Translations under genes and position numbers: made by a program
Notes under the pieces: model-generated
What the model saw: only the letters and a program-made list of their open reading frames with translations
The model's database searches: none
Told to the model about the DNA's origin: nothing
Origin: Phlebiopsis flavidoalba
Lineage: Eukaryota > Basidiomycota > Agaricomycetes > Polyporales > Phanerochaetaceae
Length of the DNA stretch: 64,000 nucleotides
NCBI GenBank assembly: GCA_035772785.1
Contig: JAOCPU010000021.1
Coordinates: 434,001 to 498,000, forward strand
Direction of reading: 5' to 3'
Part shown: positions 21,252 through 32,754 of the stretch, piece by piece
How the letters are laid out: every line of letters starts with the position of its first letter
How positions within the stretch are numbered: the stretch's first letter is position 1

Positions 21252-21916
21252 CAGTAGTGTTGGGGGCACGGCTCGGCTATGACTGGCTGCGGCTTGACTT
21301 TTGATGGCGCTACCCGTAGGCCAAGGTAGCGGTAGGCCAAGTCAAGCCCAGTCACAAGCCAGTGTCACCAGTCGTCACGCAGTCGTGATGATACCCACTA
21401 CCAAACTTGGTTAGAGTATCCGTCTAACACGACAATAGACTTTTTATTTTGTTCTAAAAACTCCTTAGTAAGTAACCAGGATACATTAAAGTCATTCCAA
21501 AGTATAATCTGCCCATAGTTTTCTTCTTTTTTTCTCAAGTGTGTCTGCACGGTGTGGGGAGCTATATCCCCTCGAGCTGCTCTCTGGCGCTCCAGCGCTT
21601 ATCTTCGACAGGCGCCCGCCGCTACCTTTTTGGGAGGTGGTGATGCAACTTCACCTAACACAACAAGTACTGAGACATTTTTGGACCCCAAAATGGCTCA
21701 GATATGTTATTGAGCAATGTAAAGTCGTGACTAGAGTACATAGTATGACCCTGCCTAATGTCAATTGAGCACAACGCAAACCGGCTTGCTTTTTTGATGG
21801 CTTGAATGGCTTGAACGGCTGGGAGCCATAGCCGAGCAAGCCATAGCCATGGCTCGGATCATGGCTCGGGCTTGATGGCTATCCACGAGCCAGCCAAGCC
21901 GTGCCCAACACTACTG
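21252..21916. mobile_element. Non-autonomous TIR element, hAT-like MITE
   Basis: The left end CAGTAGTGTTGGGGGCACGG (21252 on) is matched by the reverse complement of the right end (21887-21916), which reads CAGTAGTGTTGGGCACGGCT; two extra G distinguish the left. Sub-terminal regions are full of short GGCTTG/AGCCA/GCCAAG words in both orientations (21270-21355 and 21780-21900), typical of hAT elements. About 665 bp, no transposase. If the ends are TAGTGTTGGG, the flanking 8-mers CTGTACAG and CTGTATCA agree in five bases; if the ends are CAGT, a TA duplication is present. The hAT assignment is preferred because of the sub-terminal words. Confidence 0.65.
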
Positions 21917-21924
21917 TATCAGAG

Positions 21925-22560
21925 CGCTGCGCCCGATGCGACGACCGGGTGCCCGGTGCCACGCGTTCCCAAAAAGCGGCCTACGCGCAGCGTGCGCCCT
22001 CGAGGGTCGCCCTTTTTTTTCTTTTGTTGGTCACCTGGCGCCTTTTTTTTTTCTTCGCACCGTGCGGCGGCTTCTCTCCGCACCAGCCCGATCAGGCACG
22101 CCCCGCCGCTGACCAACCCGCCGATGACGCTACCGACGCTGCCGCACTCGCCGCGCTCGCGTCGCTCGTACGATTGGGCAGAGCAAGACAGAGGGCCCCC
22201 GCCGGAGCATGCGCGAGCGCGCCATCCGAATGAACGTTTGGCCCCATAAATTGCGCGTTGCGTGGGCGCCGGGGCCGGCTCAAGGCTCAGGGTTCGCGCC
22301 CATGAGAGAGCCTCTGGGCGCGGGCTGTGCGACCTAGAACTTGCGTCTCTTCTGTGGATCGCGCGACGACCGCTCTCAATGAAAACAGGGTCAACATGGG
22401 AATCTGGCCGGTGAGAAGGGAGCATACGGGGGCGCACTCTGGGATGCTCGGACCATGGGCGTGCCAGCAACTCTCGGAGAGCGTATACGGACCAGATCCA
22501 GACCGGCCAAAAGCGCAGGGCGCCCAAAGTTAACAGATCATCCAAAGATGCCCTACATCA
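21925..22560. other. GC-rich stretch next to the hAT-like element
   Basis: A 208-codon minus-strand frame (22545-21919) is probably compositional. T runs of 8-10 at about 22012-22020 and 22042-22051 would be prone to length errors. No domain recognised. Confidence 0.35.
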
Positions 22561-23034
22561 TGACACAGAAAATCTTCTCTAGCATCGCAGCCACTACAAT
22601 CGAGGTTATTGTGCAAAAATGTGTTCAAGACTGGACCCTCGGTCTTGGACCGCGGCCTGCGTCCCTATGGGTTCGACATGTCAGCGATTTTCAGAGCTTC
22701 TCTGCGCAAAAACCGGAAGGTTTTGAGCACGTAATGTGAGAGTTGTTTTCACAAAGCGAGTGAAAAGAGACGTCATGGCATCATTCAAAGGAGCGCTGTT
22801 ATTTATCGTCCAATTGACCACTTTGTATGCAGGTAGGCGTTGTCGGGCACCTTCAAGCTCCGCCTGTGACATGCATACAGAAGTACTTATTTGATCAATA
22901 TCCCGTGTTGACAACCATCTCAACTCCGCTTACAAACTCCGATCTGTTGCAGATTTCAGCGTTGTGTATGTACGCATGTATACACACCGTTCATTGGTCT
23001 CGAACGCAGTCTCGACGCGTTTCTAGCAGACCAC

Positions 23035-23330
23035 CACGTTCAAAGGCTCGTTTCGTAGCCATGTGTTGCCTACGGCATTGGTTTTGAGCGTTTCAAGCTC
23101 ACATCCACTGGCGCATTCAAGGACCCGTCTTGTGCCCATGCACGCCGCACAGCATCGCATAGAGGCTGCCCGTGCTTCTCGTGGACGTCCTAACTCGGAA
23201 TATGCAGGTATGAAAGAGACGCATCACGCAGTCCGGGGGCGTAAGGGTGTCTGGAGCGTGGATCAAGGCAAGTACCCTTGCAGACTGTCCTTTCGGTACG
23301 TCATTTTAATCGTTTTTTTTTTTCGCTTTT
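23035..23330 (+). repeat. Dispersed repeat B, copy 2
   Basis: Homologous in inverted orientation to 12775-13130 (shared blocks given there). Translation of the last part reads VWSVDQGKYPCRLSFRYVIL. The upstream frame at 22827-23087 may belong to the same decayed gene. Function unknown. Confidence 0.5.
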
Positions 23331-23334
23331 AACC

Positions 23335-23770
23335 TCTAAGGTTAAACCCTCGTAAGGTCTGTCTGGGGAGACTAGCGTTACGCCACCCGCGCATCTCACG
23401 CAGGCACTCATAGACCATGTATAGCCCGGCCACAGCGCGGCCTAGCCCGGCCCACAGCGCGGTCGCGTTCACAGCGACGCGGACTGCGCGGGGTTCCACG
23501 CGAGTAATGCGAGTCGTCTGAAGGTTTTCACGTTTATGACTAAAACACGGCACAAAATGCTTACATTGTCCTCTATTACAAGAGTCCCAGTCATTCTAAC
23601 ATCCCAAACCTCCCGCCGTTGACTCTTCACCACCAGGGGCACCTTCGCCGACCTGTAACCCTCGTGAGCACGTCTCACCACCTCTAGGTAACACCACTCA
23701 CTTCGTCGAAGTTCCCTTACTAAATCCACTTCACACTTCCAACGACGCAAAGTCTTCGTTATCAATCTTG
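23335..23770. other. Unresolved stretch with a 98-codon minus-strand frame
   Basis: The frame 23765-23469 (-) starts MITKTLRRWKCEVDLVRELR and is uninterrupted, but has no recognised family. Direct repeats of GCCCGGCC-CAGCGCGG are at about 23424-23463. Confidence 0.3.
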
Positions 23771-23813
23771 ATGACCGACACTCTTCGGGGTGTATCGCTC
23801 CTCGTGAGTTCTT

Positions 23814-25327
23814 CTATCGCACGTCTATGCGGACGTTCATGGGCTTCATTGGGATCGCAGTACGGCTGGACAGATTTGAGGGCTGTGAAACGGACACAGT
23901 GGTGTCTGACAGCTGTGCGCGAGGGCGGAAAGCACCTCCCATGCCAAATCGTATGATGACATCGCGAATATGCGATTCCGGCAATGGGCGCAGCCTGGCA
24001 ATGTCATGAGCGATATACACCGTGTCAGCGGACTGTGTTTTGGCCTTTACTGTATTGCCTAAAAGACCCAAACCACACGTGAGCCAATCGCATATGTCAT
24101 GAGCAGGAAAAGGTGCTCGCTCTGTTTGATAAGATACCGATTAGTTGACTCTCACTACCATGCTTGCTTTCAAGGGACAACGGGCATACGTATACAACGC
24201 AGCGCTCTCGTACAATAATTGCCAACATTCGCTAATGCCAGTGTGTACAATTAGAACGATTTCAGATGACACAGTAGCATATGAATCTCTCACAGAAGCA
24301 GAAAAAAAATGCTGAGGTGAGCACTTGCTTGTCGGACGGCTTGTTGACTTTTTCCAAATCTTGTAGGACAGCATGACTAATCAAACAGTACTCATTGATT
24401 ATGCCTTGGCAGCGAACCATCTCAGAGTGCGTACCTGTACAGTAGATGTTGTTACTAGCTCAATATTAAGCGCAGATATTTATGCCGTGGTCCTATGCAC
24501 TCACACGACTGAGCAGGCAAGACCCGCTATGAGCCATTGAGCTGATGAACATCAGCATGCATTTTTCTCGATTATTGGATATTATAGCGGTACCTGCGGT
24601 TGTATGAAAAAGGTTTGCATCAGACTGGTCCCCTTCGCTAGTATCGGCCAAATACAAGGCGCCAAGTACTGAGTTGCGAAGTAAAAGAGCCATTATCTCG
24701 CTGTACGGATGGCTTCGCATGTAATGCTCACCAACACATGCCACAAATAGACATCCCGCGGGCGCGGTCAGGGGCCGGTTACGATTGAACACTACCCATA
24801 GCCTGTAGATCTAAACGCGAAAGGTACGTCAGCGTATGATGCGCGCGATTTGATAACCGTCTCTGACCATGACAATATCGCAGAGAATGAGCTCGCAGGC
24901 AAAGAGCGCGAGTAAAGCTACATTCGCTGCACCGGACACGCTGGCCGCAAGCATCTGATCCGTCTGCGCAGCGTCGGTGGTAGCTGCTCCGCCTGTGAAA
25001 GGCGACATTACTTGACAACGGGAAAGAACCCATTGCTGTTGTTTTGCATGTGAGTTTGGTAGGGATGGATGTATAATCTGGGGCGGCTGACCACAGTTGT
25101 AATGAGGAATATGAGGATCCCGGCAAGGACAATGAGCCGATTTTGTACGCGACATGCGAGAACTTCTGTTTTGGAGGAAATAGAGTGAAGAGTGTATGAA
25201 CATCACCACAATACGAGCCTGGGATGGGTCAGCACAGTTCTTTACGTGGAGCGACATTCGTACCGTAAAGAAGTGTCATGAGAATTACAGAAAGGACATT
25301 GTAGAACATGAGGGATAGCTCGCCCAT
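23814..25327 (-). CDS. Multi-pass (probably seven-helix) membrane protein, basidiomycete orphan family
   Basis: Start at 25327, with a TATA box about 60 bp upstream, gives MGELSLMFYNVLSVILMTLL, a membrane segment directly followed by a GTACGA intron donor. Further segments follow with frame changes. RLIVLAGILIFLITTVV is at about 25125-25080. ANVALLALFACELILCDIVM then RDGYQIARII is at about 24935-24850. SEIVLIVHTG is at about 24265 and LLYESAALYTY at about 24218-24186. Hydrophobic helices separated by short loops, a loop of the form CDI-MV-R-Y, and an ESA-LY motif in a late helix resemble the large family of uncharacterised seven-helix proteins expanded in agaricomycetes (DUF6533/DUF6534-type architecture). 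The substrate or ligand is unknown. The 3' end is uncertain. Confidence 0.5.
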
Positions 25328-25383
25328 CTTGGATTGCGTAGGGAGAGGTTGTTCAACGCGAGCACTTGTCATTTGCCACCCGG

Positions 25384-25395
25384 AGATATATAACA
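25384..25395 (-). promoter_or_regulatory. TATA box of the membrane protein gene
   Basis: On the minus strand GTTATATATCTC, about 60 bp before ATG 25327. Motif and spacing are typical. Confidence 0.45.
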
Positions 25396-25399
25396 GTGT

Positions 25400-26330
25400 A
25401 CCGTAATGAGAACAGCCGTTTGCATCTTTTGATAAGTGTTTTGTCTATGTTCGGAGCGCACGCCGTGGCCGAGCAATCGTGATTATCCATTTCTAGCTGA
25501 TCTGGTAGCCTGCGAAAGCACGCCATCCCTTCTATTCACCTTGTATGTCTGGCTTGTCCACAGCTATGAATACGGCTTACCCTGCCCGACTTGTGTCTTC
25601 TCTACAAAGTGTATGCATATACAGTGCGCCTAGAATAATGCAGGCACGTGCGTTGGCTGCTGGTGCGGTCGGGCGTGCTCAGATTTGAGCATCGGGTCTC
25701 TAGTCTTATGTCATCGCCCGCCGCGAGGACAAACAAATCTCAGAAAGTTGGAATACGACATACGCAAATCTTCTGCAAACGGCCGTAAAGATTCCTCGGC
25801 GACTATGAAGCTGACGAATAGTTATCTATAGTTTACAAAAATTTGGTAAAATCGTCCTGTGATGAACTTAGAAGGTTCCGAGGGCTTGGAGGTAATTTTT
25901 AATCATACCAGATAAATGATCATTGTGACGGATGCAAGATGGATAGAGGATTTCTATCTCTTGTTCCTTGTAACACACATCATCGAACAACTGTCGTGGA
26001 GTGGACCAAAAGATTCCATCTCGGTGCCTCTACACCGTCTCATACCGCATACTTGGGAATGGGATAGTGATGCTGGGGAAATTTTCGTTTGTGGCCGGTT
26101 TACTCGCCATCGTGTCTTGTAAAACACTTACTTTGCGCATGGCATGGCGGGACTAAGCTGGGGATAATGAGCCTTTTTCCGAAGCGAAGTGAGATCACGA
26201 CGACCGAGACAAGATCGCCGATACTCGCGGAACATACGTGCGCTCCGTGGAAGCACAGGGAGCCGTTCGATGACGATGGTCTCAATTGCGAGGACAATGG
26301 ACTCTGCCAAAAACGGCAGTTCGTGTCGGA
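25400..26330. other. Intergenic, nothing recognised
   Basis: Short frames only. AT-rich at 25790-25930. Confidence 0.4.
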
Positions 26331-26334
26331 AGTG

Positions 26335-26565
26335 ACGGTCTAGCAGACGGAGCAGACGAAGTCTCTGGTCTGGGAGAACTAAGCGCTATGTTCAAGCGTC
26401 AGCAGGATGATGCGACCTGGTGCGATGAAGGTGTCACCTCTAAGATCTAACCAAGAGGACTCTGCCCCCAAAACGGGCCAAGGTTGACGAGAAGAAGAAG
26501 GCATTCCGACGCATGGTGGACTTAAGGAGAAGAGCCACCGCCATTGCTAACGGGTAGGTTCTTTC
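26335..26565 (+). other. Possible exon remnants of an unknown basic protein
   Basis: Two coherent pieces: GLGELSAMFKRQQDDATWCD (about 26370-26425) and LPPKRAKVDEKKKAFRRMVD followed by LRRRATAIANG (about 26460-26555), the latter ending at a GTAGGT donor-like sequence. The Lys/Arg-rich segment resembles a nuclear localisation signal. No family recognised; may be a gene fragment. Confidence 0.25.
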
Positions 26566-26569
26566 AGGT

Positions 26570-27120
26570 CTCGAAACTGTGGTCAATCATTAATCAAGAC
26601 TCGGAGACAGCGATGTACGAGCTCACTTAAGAGGTCACATGTTTCACGACCAGCCCCGACACACCGGAGGCCGGGGTTCTACTAGAAGGAAGCCAAGATT
26701 GGCGACGGGCTTTTACAATGAGGAGATCAAGGCTGCTTATAGTATTGATCTTCATTCCAATCGTAATTGATTGTGAGCTAAAGCAATCTCAGGGGTCGGG
26801 GTGTCTTTTGTGTGTCGTCGATCGTCGTTGTTCAGAGCGTATTTGATCGATATTTTATACCCGTCGTGGTGGCGCACCGAGCGATCAAACCTTGTTTATA
26901 GACGTGTCATATGTCAAAGTTCCCAAATAAACCAACGAGGTTTTAATTCTTCATAGATCTAGTGAAACATTTATGTAGCAGAGAAACGAAAATGGTACAC
27001 TATCTGCGCTAGCCCCCATAAAGAAGTGAAAGGGTTTATGTTCCCACCACACGACAACCCAACGATACATTTACGCCGCGGCGAAACCGCAGAACAGGGA
27101 GAAGGTCTAGAGAAACGGAG
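26570..27120. other. Intergenic, 3' side of the AMP-binding gene
   Basis: No frame with support; AT-rich, consistent with the 3' untranslated region and terminator of the minus-strand gene at 27126. Confidence 0.4.
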
Positions 27121-27125
27121 CCAAT

Positions 27126-28897
27126 CTACGTAGAGACTGCTCCGTATATTCGATCCAGCATATCCTTGTATTTCTCCTCGACCGCTTTTCGACGAACGTT
27201 GCCTTTCGTGGAAGTTCGCGGAAGCTCTTCCTTCGGCACCACCACGATAACTTCGTCGCCGATGGGAATGCGTTTCGTGCAGATACCGTCTGGCGATGAA
27301 AAAACGCCCTTGTACGTCGTATGATATCCTTCTTTAACCTCTCTTCGTTTCCCCCAGCCTTCGCTACCACGAATAACACAGGAGACGGCCGTGCCATTCC
27401 CGACAACGATGCATTCCGCGAAAAGGTCTGCACATGTCGCGCGCGTACATTGTCTTCGATTGCCTTCGTATCGCAGCGGAGAGAGTTTTCAGACTTGATC
27501 CAATCGTCGTCACGGCCGCGGGAAAACGTAGTTATCAGGCTTGACCTCGAGGAACAGATCGCCTGTGTGGAAATGCCCATCAGGCTGGCGCAGGGACGGG
27601 TCCGGGCAGTCTTCGGAGTCCGAACGAATCACCAATTCCAAGAGGCTCGAATTTGCGTCTGTGTGATTGGTCGAGGTCTTCTGGGCAGAGGAGGAAGAAG
27701 AATTGGCGGGAGAAGATGGCGGCGAGAACTGGTAAGATGTTCCTTCTATCGGTCGTAGAAGGTTTGAGTTTTCGCTATTACCGACTGATGATATCAGCAT
27801 TGCTCCGCATTCTGTGCTGCCGAAGAGGTTTCTGATAGGTATTCCATTCTTCCGCGCCCACTCCTCTTCCTCTCGGCCAAGGGGTAGTCCGCTGAAGAGC
27901 ACTTCATCAAGGCTCTTCAGAAGCTCTAGCAGCTTGGGATTAGTGCGCGAGTTGCGTAGATGGGTGGAGAGGAACGTGGGGAATTGATTGAGGCGGTTAA
28001 GAGAGCATTTCGTGATCATCGCCGCCAGTTCATCGGAAGAGAACGTGATAATGGAGGGCTGAATCGTGCAAGTGCCATGCTGAAGTGCGCCAACGAGTAA
28101 AAAGGTCTGAGCTATATGGCACATGGAGCCTCTGGGCAAAACAATAAGTTATTACAAGCTATGGAGTCAAGACGAAGTTCACGACTTACTGCCATACTGT
28201 TACGTCTTGCTTCTGAGGATCTTTCGGCGGCGATACCTTCACAGACTTATCTACCATGCTATTCACCCAGCGAAGACTACATGGCACGAGCTTCGGGCTG
28301 CCCGATGTTGAGCCAGAGGTATGGAAAATCATGATGCAGTTGGTAGGCTCCAGTGAGCTATTGGCAAGCGGTGGCAGGGTCTCGTCGGCTACGTCCTCGG
28401 GCTTAACTTCTGTTGCCGCTCGGCGAGATACAGGACTTTGTGCAACGAGCGTTTCGAATGATTCGTCGTAGATCAGGTACACTGCCCCGGCTCGGTGGAG
28501 TAGCTCATAGACGACATCGGGGTTTGGGAGCCCGAAGTGAGAAAAGCTGCGGGACGTAATTTGCTCTCGATACTCCCATAGATGTGTAGGACATCGCGAT
28601 AGGTCATTCCGCTGAGCCTGGAAAGATACATGAGACCAGATAACCCTCCGCACTGAGAGCCAGACGGACGCACCAAAGACCGACCACCGAGCGTCCAGGC
28701 AGTCCATCAGCGGTGAGATGGCGCGCCCAGAATTTGGCGTAGATGTCTACGTCGCGTTTGAACTGGGCATAGGTCACAGGCCGCCATTCTTGTTCCGACG
28801 AGCTCGGCGACGATGTTATCGGGAGCTGGAAGACTGCGCGCTCAGCATACTCGACGGAGCTGTCTTCAAGAACATCGAGGTGGGTTCTAAGGGCCAT
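27126..28897 (-). CDS. AMP-binding (adenylate-forming) enzyme, stand-alone A domain
   Basis: ANL-superfamily enzyme that activates a carboxylic acid as acyl-adenylate. Start chosen at 28897 (MALRTHLDVLEDSSVEYAER), about 75 bp after a TTATAAAC box. Core motifs in order: SGSTSGSPKLVP, the P-loop (A3), preceded by FHT, at about 28280-28326; FGSTECG (A5) at about 27804-27824; GHFHTGDLF (A7) at about 27560-27580; GRDDDWIK (A8) at about 27495-27517; and near the C terminus NVRRKAVEEKYKDMLDRIYG, with the A10 lysine region, ending AVST at 27126. About 560 residues; no thiolation, condensation or thioesterase domain follows, so it is not a full NRPS. It looks like the fungal acetyl-CoA synthetase-like/NRPS-like group. 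Substrate not predictable. A few one-base indels occur between blocks. Neighbours to the right are two dehydrogenases on the other strand. Confidence 0.85.
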
Positions 28898-28967
28898 CAA
28901 GAAATTCAGGAACAAGTGAGAGTCTGAAGGAAAGTTGTGCTGACTAGAGGGAGACTTTGGCTAGCGT

Positions 28968-28978
28968 TTATAACAGCG
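28968..28978 (-). promoter_or_regulatory. TATA-like box of the AMP-binding gene
   Basis: On the minus strand TGTTATAAACG, about 75 bp before ATG 28897. Confidence 0.45.
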
Positions 28979-28984
28979 CAGAGG

Positions 28985-29320
28985 TGTGGTTGCTATGTAT
29001 TCTGACTGATAGCAAACAGCGCCGCTGTATAGCACCAAGGTTCGGCGGTTTGCATTGTACCTGTCCGCGCCGACAGCAAACTGTCCACACATGTTGTTCG
29101 CTTGACAGTGCCGTAAGTCGACGATGCGTGCTAGAACGTTTATACACATGATTGCAATCATCATCTCCGGCACTTCAGTACTCGCAGCAGTTGGATATTC
29201 TGCGCCGTAGGTCATCTCGTACGGAGAAAGCCCTAACCGGTGTGAGGATAATGGTGGACGGAGCTTTGCTATCATGATCGCGACTCTACGACCGTCACCG
29301 CCTGTGTCTAGAATCATGAT
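28985..29320 (-). other. Possible retroelement integrase remnant
   Basis: A 118-codon minus-strand frame contains LSSHRLGLSPYEMTYGAEYP (about 29255-29195). This resembles the segment -STG-SPFE--YG--P- found near the end of the catalytic core of Ty3/gypsy-type integrases. No other retroelement domain or LTR is visible, so this would be a small fragment at best. Confidence 0.25.
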
Positions 29321-29329
29321 GGGGTAAGT

Positions 29330-29850
29330 CTATACCACGCCTTGAGCGTAACATAATGAAGATGGACAGCTTACAGTGAGTGCTCGGTTTTGGTTGTCAG
29401 GTGAGACTGGTTCAGTGCAGATTTCAGCATAGTTGTGTCGTTCGCCGGTCGTTCGTCAACGTTTTAGACGACCTCTTGTTCCGGAACATGCCGGCTGTGA
29501 TGGGTACAGTGCCACAAAGTCGAGCGCCTCGCGAGGAGATCTTCTCTGTCCCGACTGCCACTTTTACATATTTTCGATTTGCCACAGACGGTTCCTCTGC
29601 AGACTCACAGCTACTCAGGATCCCCGTATACACACGTGAAATCTCAAACACATTGCTCAGTCATACCGTGATAACTGGCGCGCCCCTGGTCCTGAAGGCC
29701 TGACGGCTTACTACTGCCATCCACAATCCTCGAAGCGCGTAGCCGACTTGGCATCTCACCAGTCCTCACCATGAACCCGTCATAAGGCTACTATCGGTAC
29801 AAAGCTCGATCATCGCCGTAAAGATATGCTCACCCAATCCTCAGCCTGAA
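29330..29850. other. Unresolved stretch
   Basis: A 107-codon frame at 29380-29703 (+), including FVNVLDDLLFRNMPAVMGTV, is uninterrupted but unrecognised. No other feature seen. Confidence 0.3.
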
Positions 29851-30339
29851 ACGGTTACACTCGTTCAAACCATCTCAATGAAGATTACTACTGAATGTTT
29901 GAACGTTGAACCCTGATAGTTTTGCGGGACACATGACCGTTTACCTGTGGGGAAACAGTTGCACACGCTGTCATTGCCACCGGTGCCTGATGTCTTTGTG
30001 CAATACACAATTCCCATTGCCACTTATGTCATGCTGACCTCGTCCTGTGCCTAGGGAGCGTGATATATGCTGATTCTAGACCCAGAACTCTCACACAGGG
30101 GCACGAACAAATGACCAGAATATGACATCCCGTTAGTGCGTATTGCTTCACTTATGAATACCCTGCAGCTCGTGATACGGGCAGCTGACGATGCCATCTC
30201 CGTCGCTACAAGAAGCTGATGCAAGTCCCTAGATAGGCGTGACTTGGGTCCTCATACATTAGACCAATCATCGAGCTCTTCTTTGGGGCTTTCTCAGCAC
30301 ACGAACCAGACTCTCTGAGTTGTGCAGCCTCTCGTCAAT

Positions 30340-31985
30340 ATGTCCCTCACCATGCGCGCGGTTCGTGTATGAGGCACCGTTCAAGGTTGGGGTGCACGAG
30401 GTCGGAAAACCCGAAATTCAGCACCCGTGTGATGTGATCGTTTCAAAGGTTTGTCTGTTTCTCGTTCGCGCGCATCAGCAGCACTGACACAGCATTCTAG
30501 TTACCACCAGCTGTATCTGCGGAAGGTTCGTACCTGAGCTCCCTGCCCAAGTCGCGACGATCGCTTGATGCGGTGTTCGATTGTCGTCAGCGATCTCCAC
30601 ATGTACGAAGGGCGCACCGGCGCTGAGCCTGGAATCATTTTTTGGTCATGAAAACATGGGGATTGTTCATGAGGTGGGGCCTGGCGTAACCGTAAGTGGA
30701 TATTTTCGTGGATAACGTTTACGGTCATGTTCACATTTTCTTCAGCTCCTCAAACAACAGGGCGATAGGGGTCGTAATGCCCTTTAATGTTGCATGCGGT
30801 CATTGTCTGAACTGCGAGGAAGGCAAATCCGCCTTCTGCACCGAGGTCAATCCCGGCTTTGTACGTGGCAGAGTCATTACGTCCTGCTGCGAGTCCTGAT
30901 CCGTCTCTTGTGACAGGCCGCGAGGGTATTGTAGTATTCTCCGCTTTCACCGCCACATGACGCCCTTTGACTCAATAGCCGTGCAGAGCTTACGGATACG
31001 TTGCCATGGACGACCTTTATTCGGGTGGTCAGGCCGAATATGTTCGTGTACCCTTCGCAGACTCAATGCTTTTGACGCTGCCGCCCGGGACAGAACACGA
31101 GGAGGACTTCGCCCTGCTCGCGGATAATATTCCCACACGGTAGGTCAATTAGTGCTTCTACTCCTCATTTCGTCCTTTTCACGTAGACTCTTTAGGGCTG
31201 GCATGGTGTCGAATTGTCCGGATTCAAGCCTGGAGAGTCTATTGCTGTGTTTGGCGCAGGACCGGTGGGTCTCATGGCTGCGTATTCCGCCGTGCTTCGC
31301 GGCGCGTCTCAAGTCTATGTCGTCGACCGCGTAGCTGAGCGTCTCCAAAAAAGCCAGGGAGATTTGGTTGCCATTCCGATCGACTTCAGCAAAGGGGATC
31401 CAACCGAGCAAATATAAAGCAGCATCGTGGAGGGTGAGTCTGTCTGAGACCGCCCTCCTCTCCTCTAAGCCCCTATCTGACTGGTTTCCGTAGCAAGGAG
31501 GTTGATCGCGGCCGTAGACGCTGTAGGATACCAGGCTGTATCGGCGGACGGTGGTAATACGGAGAAACCCAACGTCATCCTTGAAGGCCTCATCTCTGTC
31601 GTTCGCCCTACCGGATCGGTCTCTCGGGCTGGTATTCCGGCCTGTACGTGGCCAAAGGATCCTGGCGACTCCGGACTCGAATTCGGCGAAGGGTTACATT
31701 ACGTTTCCGTTTGGAAAGCTGTTTGAAAAGGTTTAAACCGTGGGGACAGGTCAGCAGGTGCAAACGTCAAGGTGAGAATGCTGCTCTGCTCTACGGTACG
31801 TTATCAAAGTGATGATACGGCTTGGGCAGAAATACAATCGCTATTTGCGCGACTTGATCATAGCAGGACGCGCGAAACCTTCCTTTGTCGTCTCTCACCA
31901 CGTATCCCTCGATCAAGCGGCTGAGGCATATGAGAAGTTCGACAAGCGTATCGAAGGTTACACTAAAGTACTTCTGCACCCTTAA
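30340..31985 (+). CDS. Zinc-dependent formaldehyde/alcohol dehydrogenase, copy 1
   Basis: Medium-chain dehydrogenase, similar to glutathione-independent formaldehyde dehydrogenases; NAD(P)-dependent, cytosolic. Start MSLTMRAV; compared with copy 2 an extra T in GCGGTTCGTG shifts the frame within ten codons. Blocks: catalytic zinc CICGS..LHMYEGR-GAEPG (about 30520-30630), FGHENMGIVHEVGPGV (about 30640-30690), VVMPFNVACGHCLNCEEGKS and FCTEVNPGF with the four structural-zinc cysteines C-x2-C-x2-C-x7-C (about 30775-30865). Then LPPGTEHEEDFALLADN, ESIAVFGAGPVGLMAAYSAV (nucleotide fold, about 31240-31300), YVVDRVAERLQK, DAVGYQAVSADG, ILEGLISVVRPTG, YLRDLIIAGRAKPSFVVSHH, EKFDKRIEGYTKVLLHP ending at TAA 31985. 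Several introns are visible. Confidence 0.8.
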
Positions 31986-31999
31986 ATTTCCATAAAGAG

Positions 32000-32740
32000 T
32001 ACGTGCATCCCCTCTCCTTTTACCGCAGCTCTTTGTATGCCCCATGTCGACGAAACTGGATATCAAAATCAATCACTCTGGTAAGTACTCATACTTACCT
32101 AATATACGATTAGGGAGTCAGTCCGCCAACTTGAAGCACGCAGTCAACAACACGCGCCTTTCAACTACCAGTCCATGGCAAACCTTCCACCAGCCCACAC
32201 GACGTAATCTCAGTTTGTAGTAAAATGCGCTCTCACCTAGTACAAATTCCCGGAATAAAAAACGGCTTCACTCGCTCTCGAACTATCTCGATGACGATGA
32301 TCAAGTCTCAATCCGGGTTTCACATGTAAAGTGCTTTTTCTTTTCCCTCGAACCGACTAGCCAGGGCTTATGACCCTTCATCTATTGTAATGCCGGCTGT
32401 GTGTGCGCTAGAATTGCCACCCGTACCCTGATACTGTGGGCTAGGCCACTACGCCCATTGCCACTTATGTCATATTGGTCTCGTCTTGGGCTGCCAAGCG
32501 AGGGTAATCAATGCTGAATCCAGACTGCCACCACTCTCACACAAGGGTATAATCAAATGACGTGCGCATTGCTTCATCATTTATTGAAACCCCTGTAGCT
32601 GGTGATACGGGCAGCTGACAATGCCGTTTCTACCGCTCCAACTCGGAGTCTTGTGCCAGATTTTGAGATACTTCAGACCAATCATCACACTCTTCTCTAA
32701 ACCTTTCTCAGTACAGGATCAGCCTCTCCTAGTCGTGCAG
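32000..32740. other. Intergenic between the two dehydrogenase genes
   Basis: Duplicated upstream region of copy 2, similar to 29850-30335. No separate gene. Confidence 0.55.
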
Positions 32741-32754
32741 CCTCTCTCGTCGAT

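Noticed and set aside
27126..28897. Full non-ribosomal peptide synthetase
   Set aside because: Only an adenylation domain is present; no carrier, condensation or thioesterase motifs on either side.
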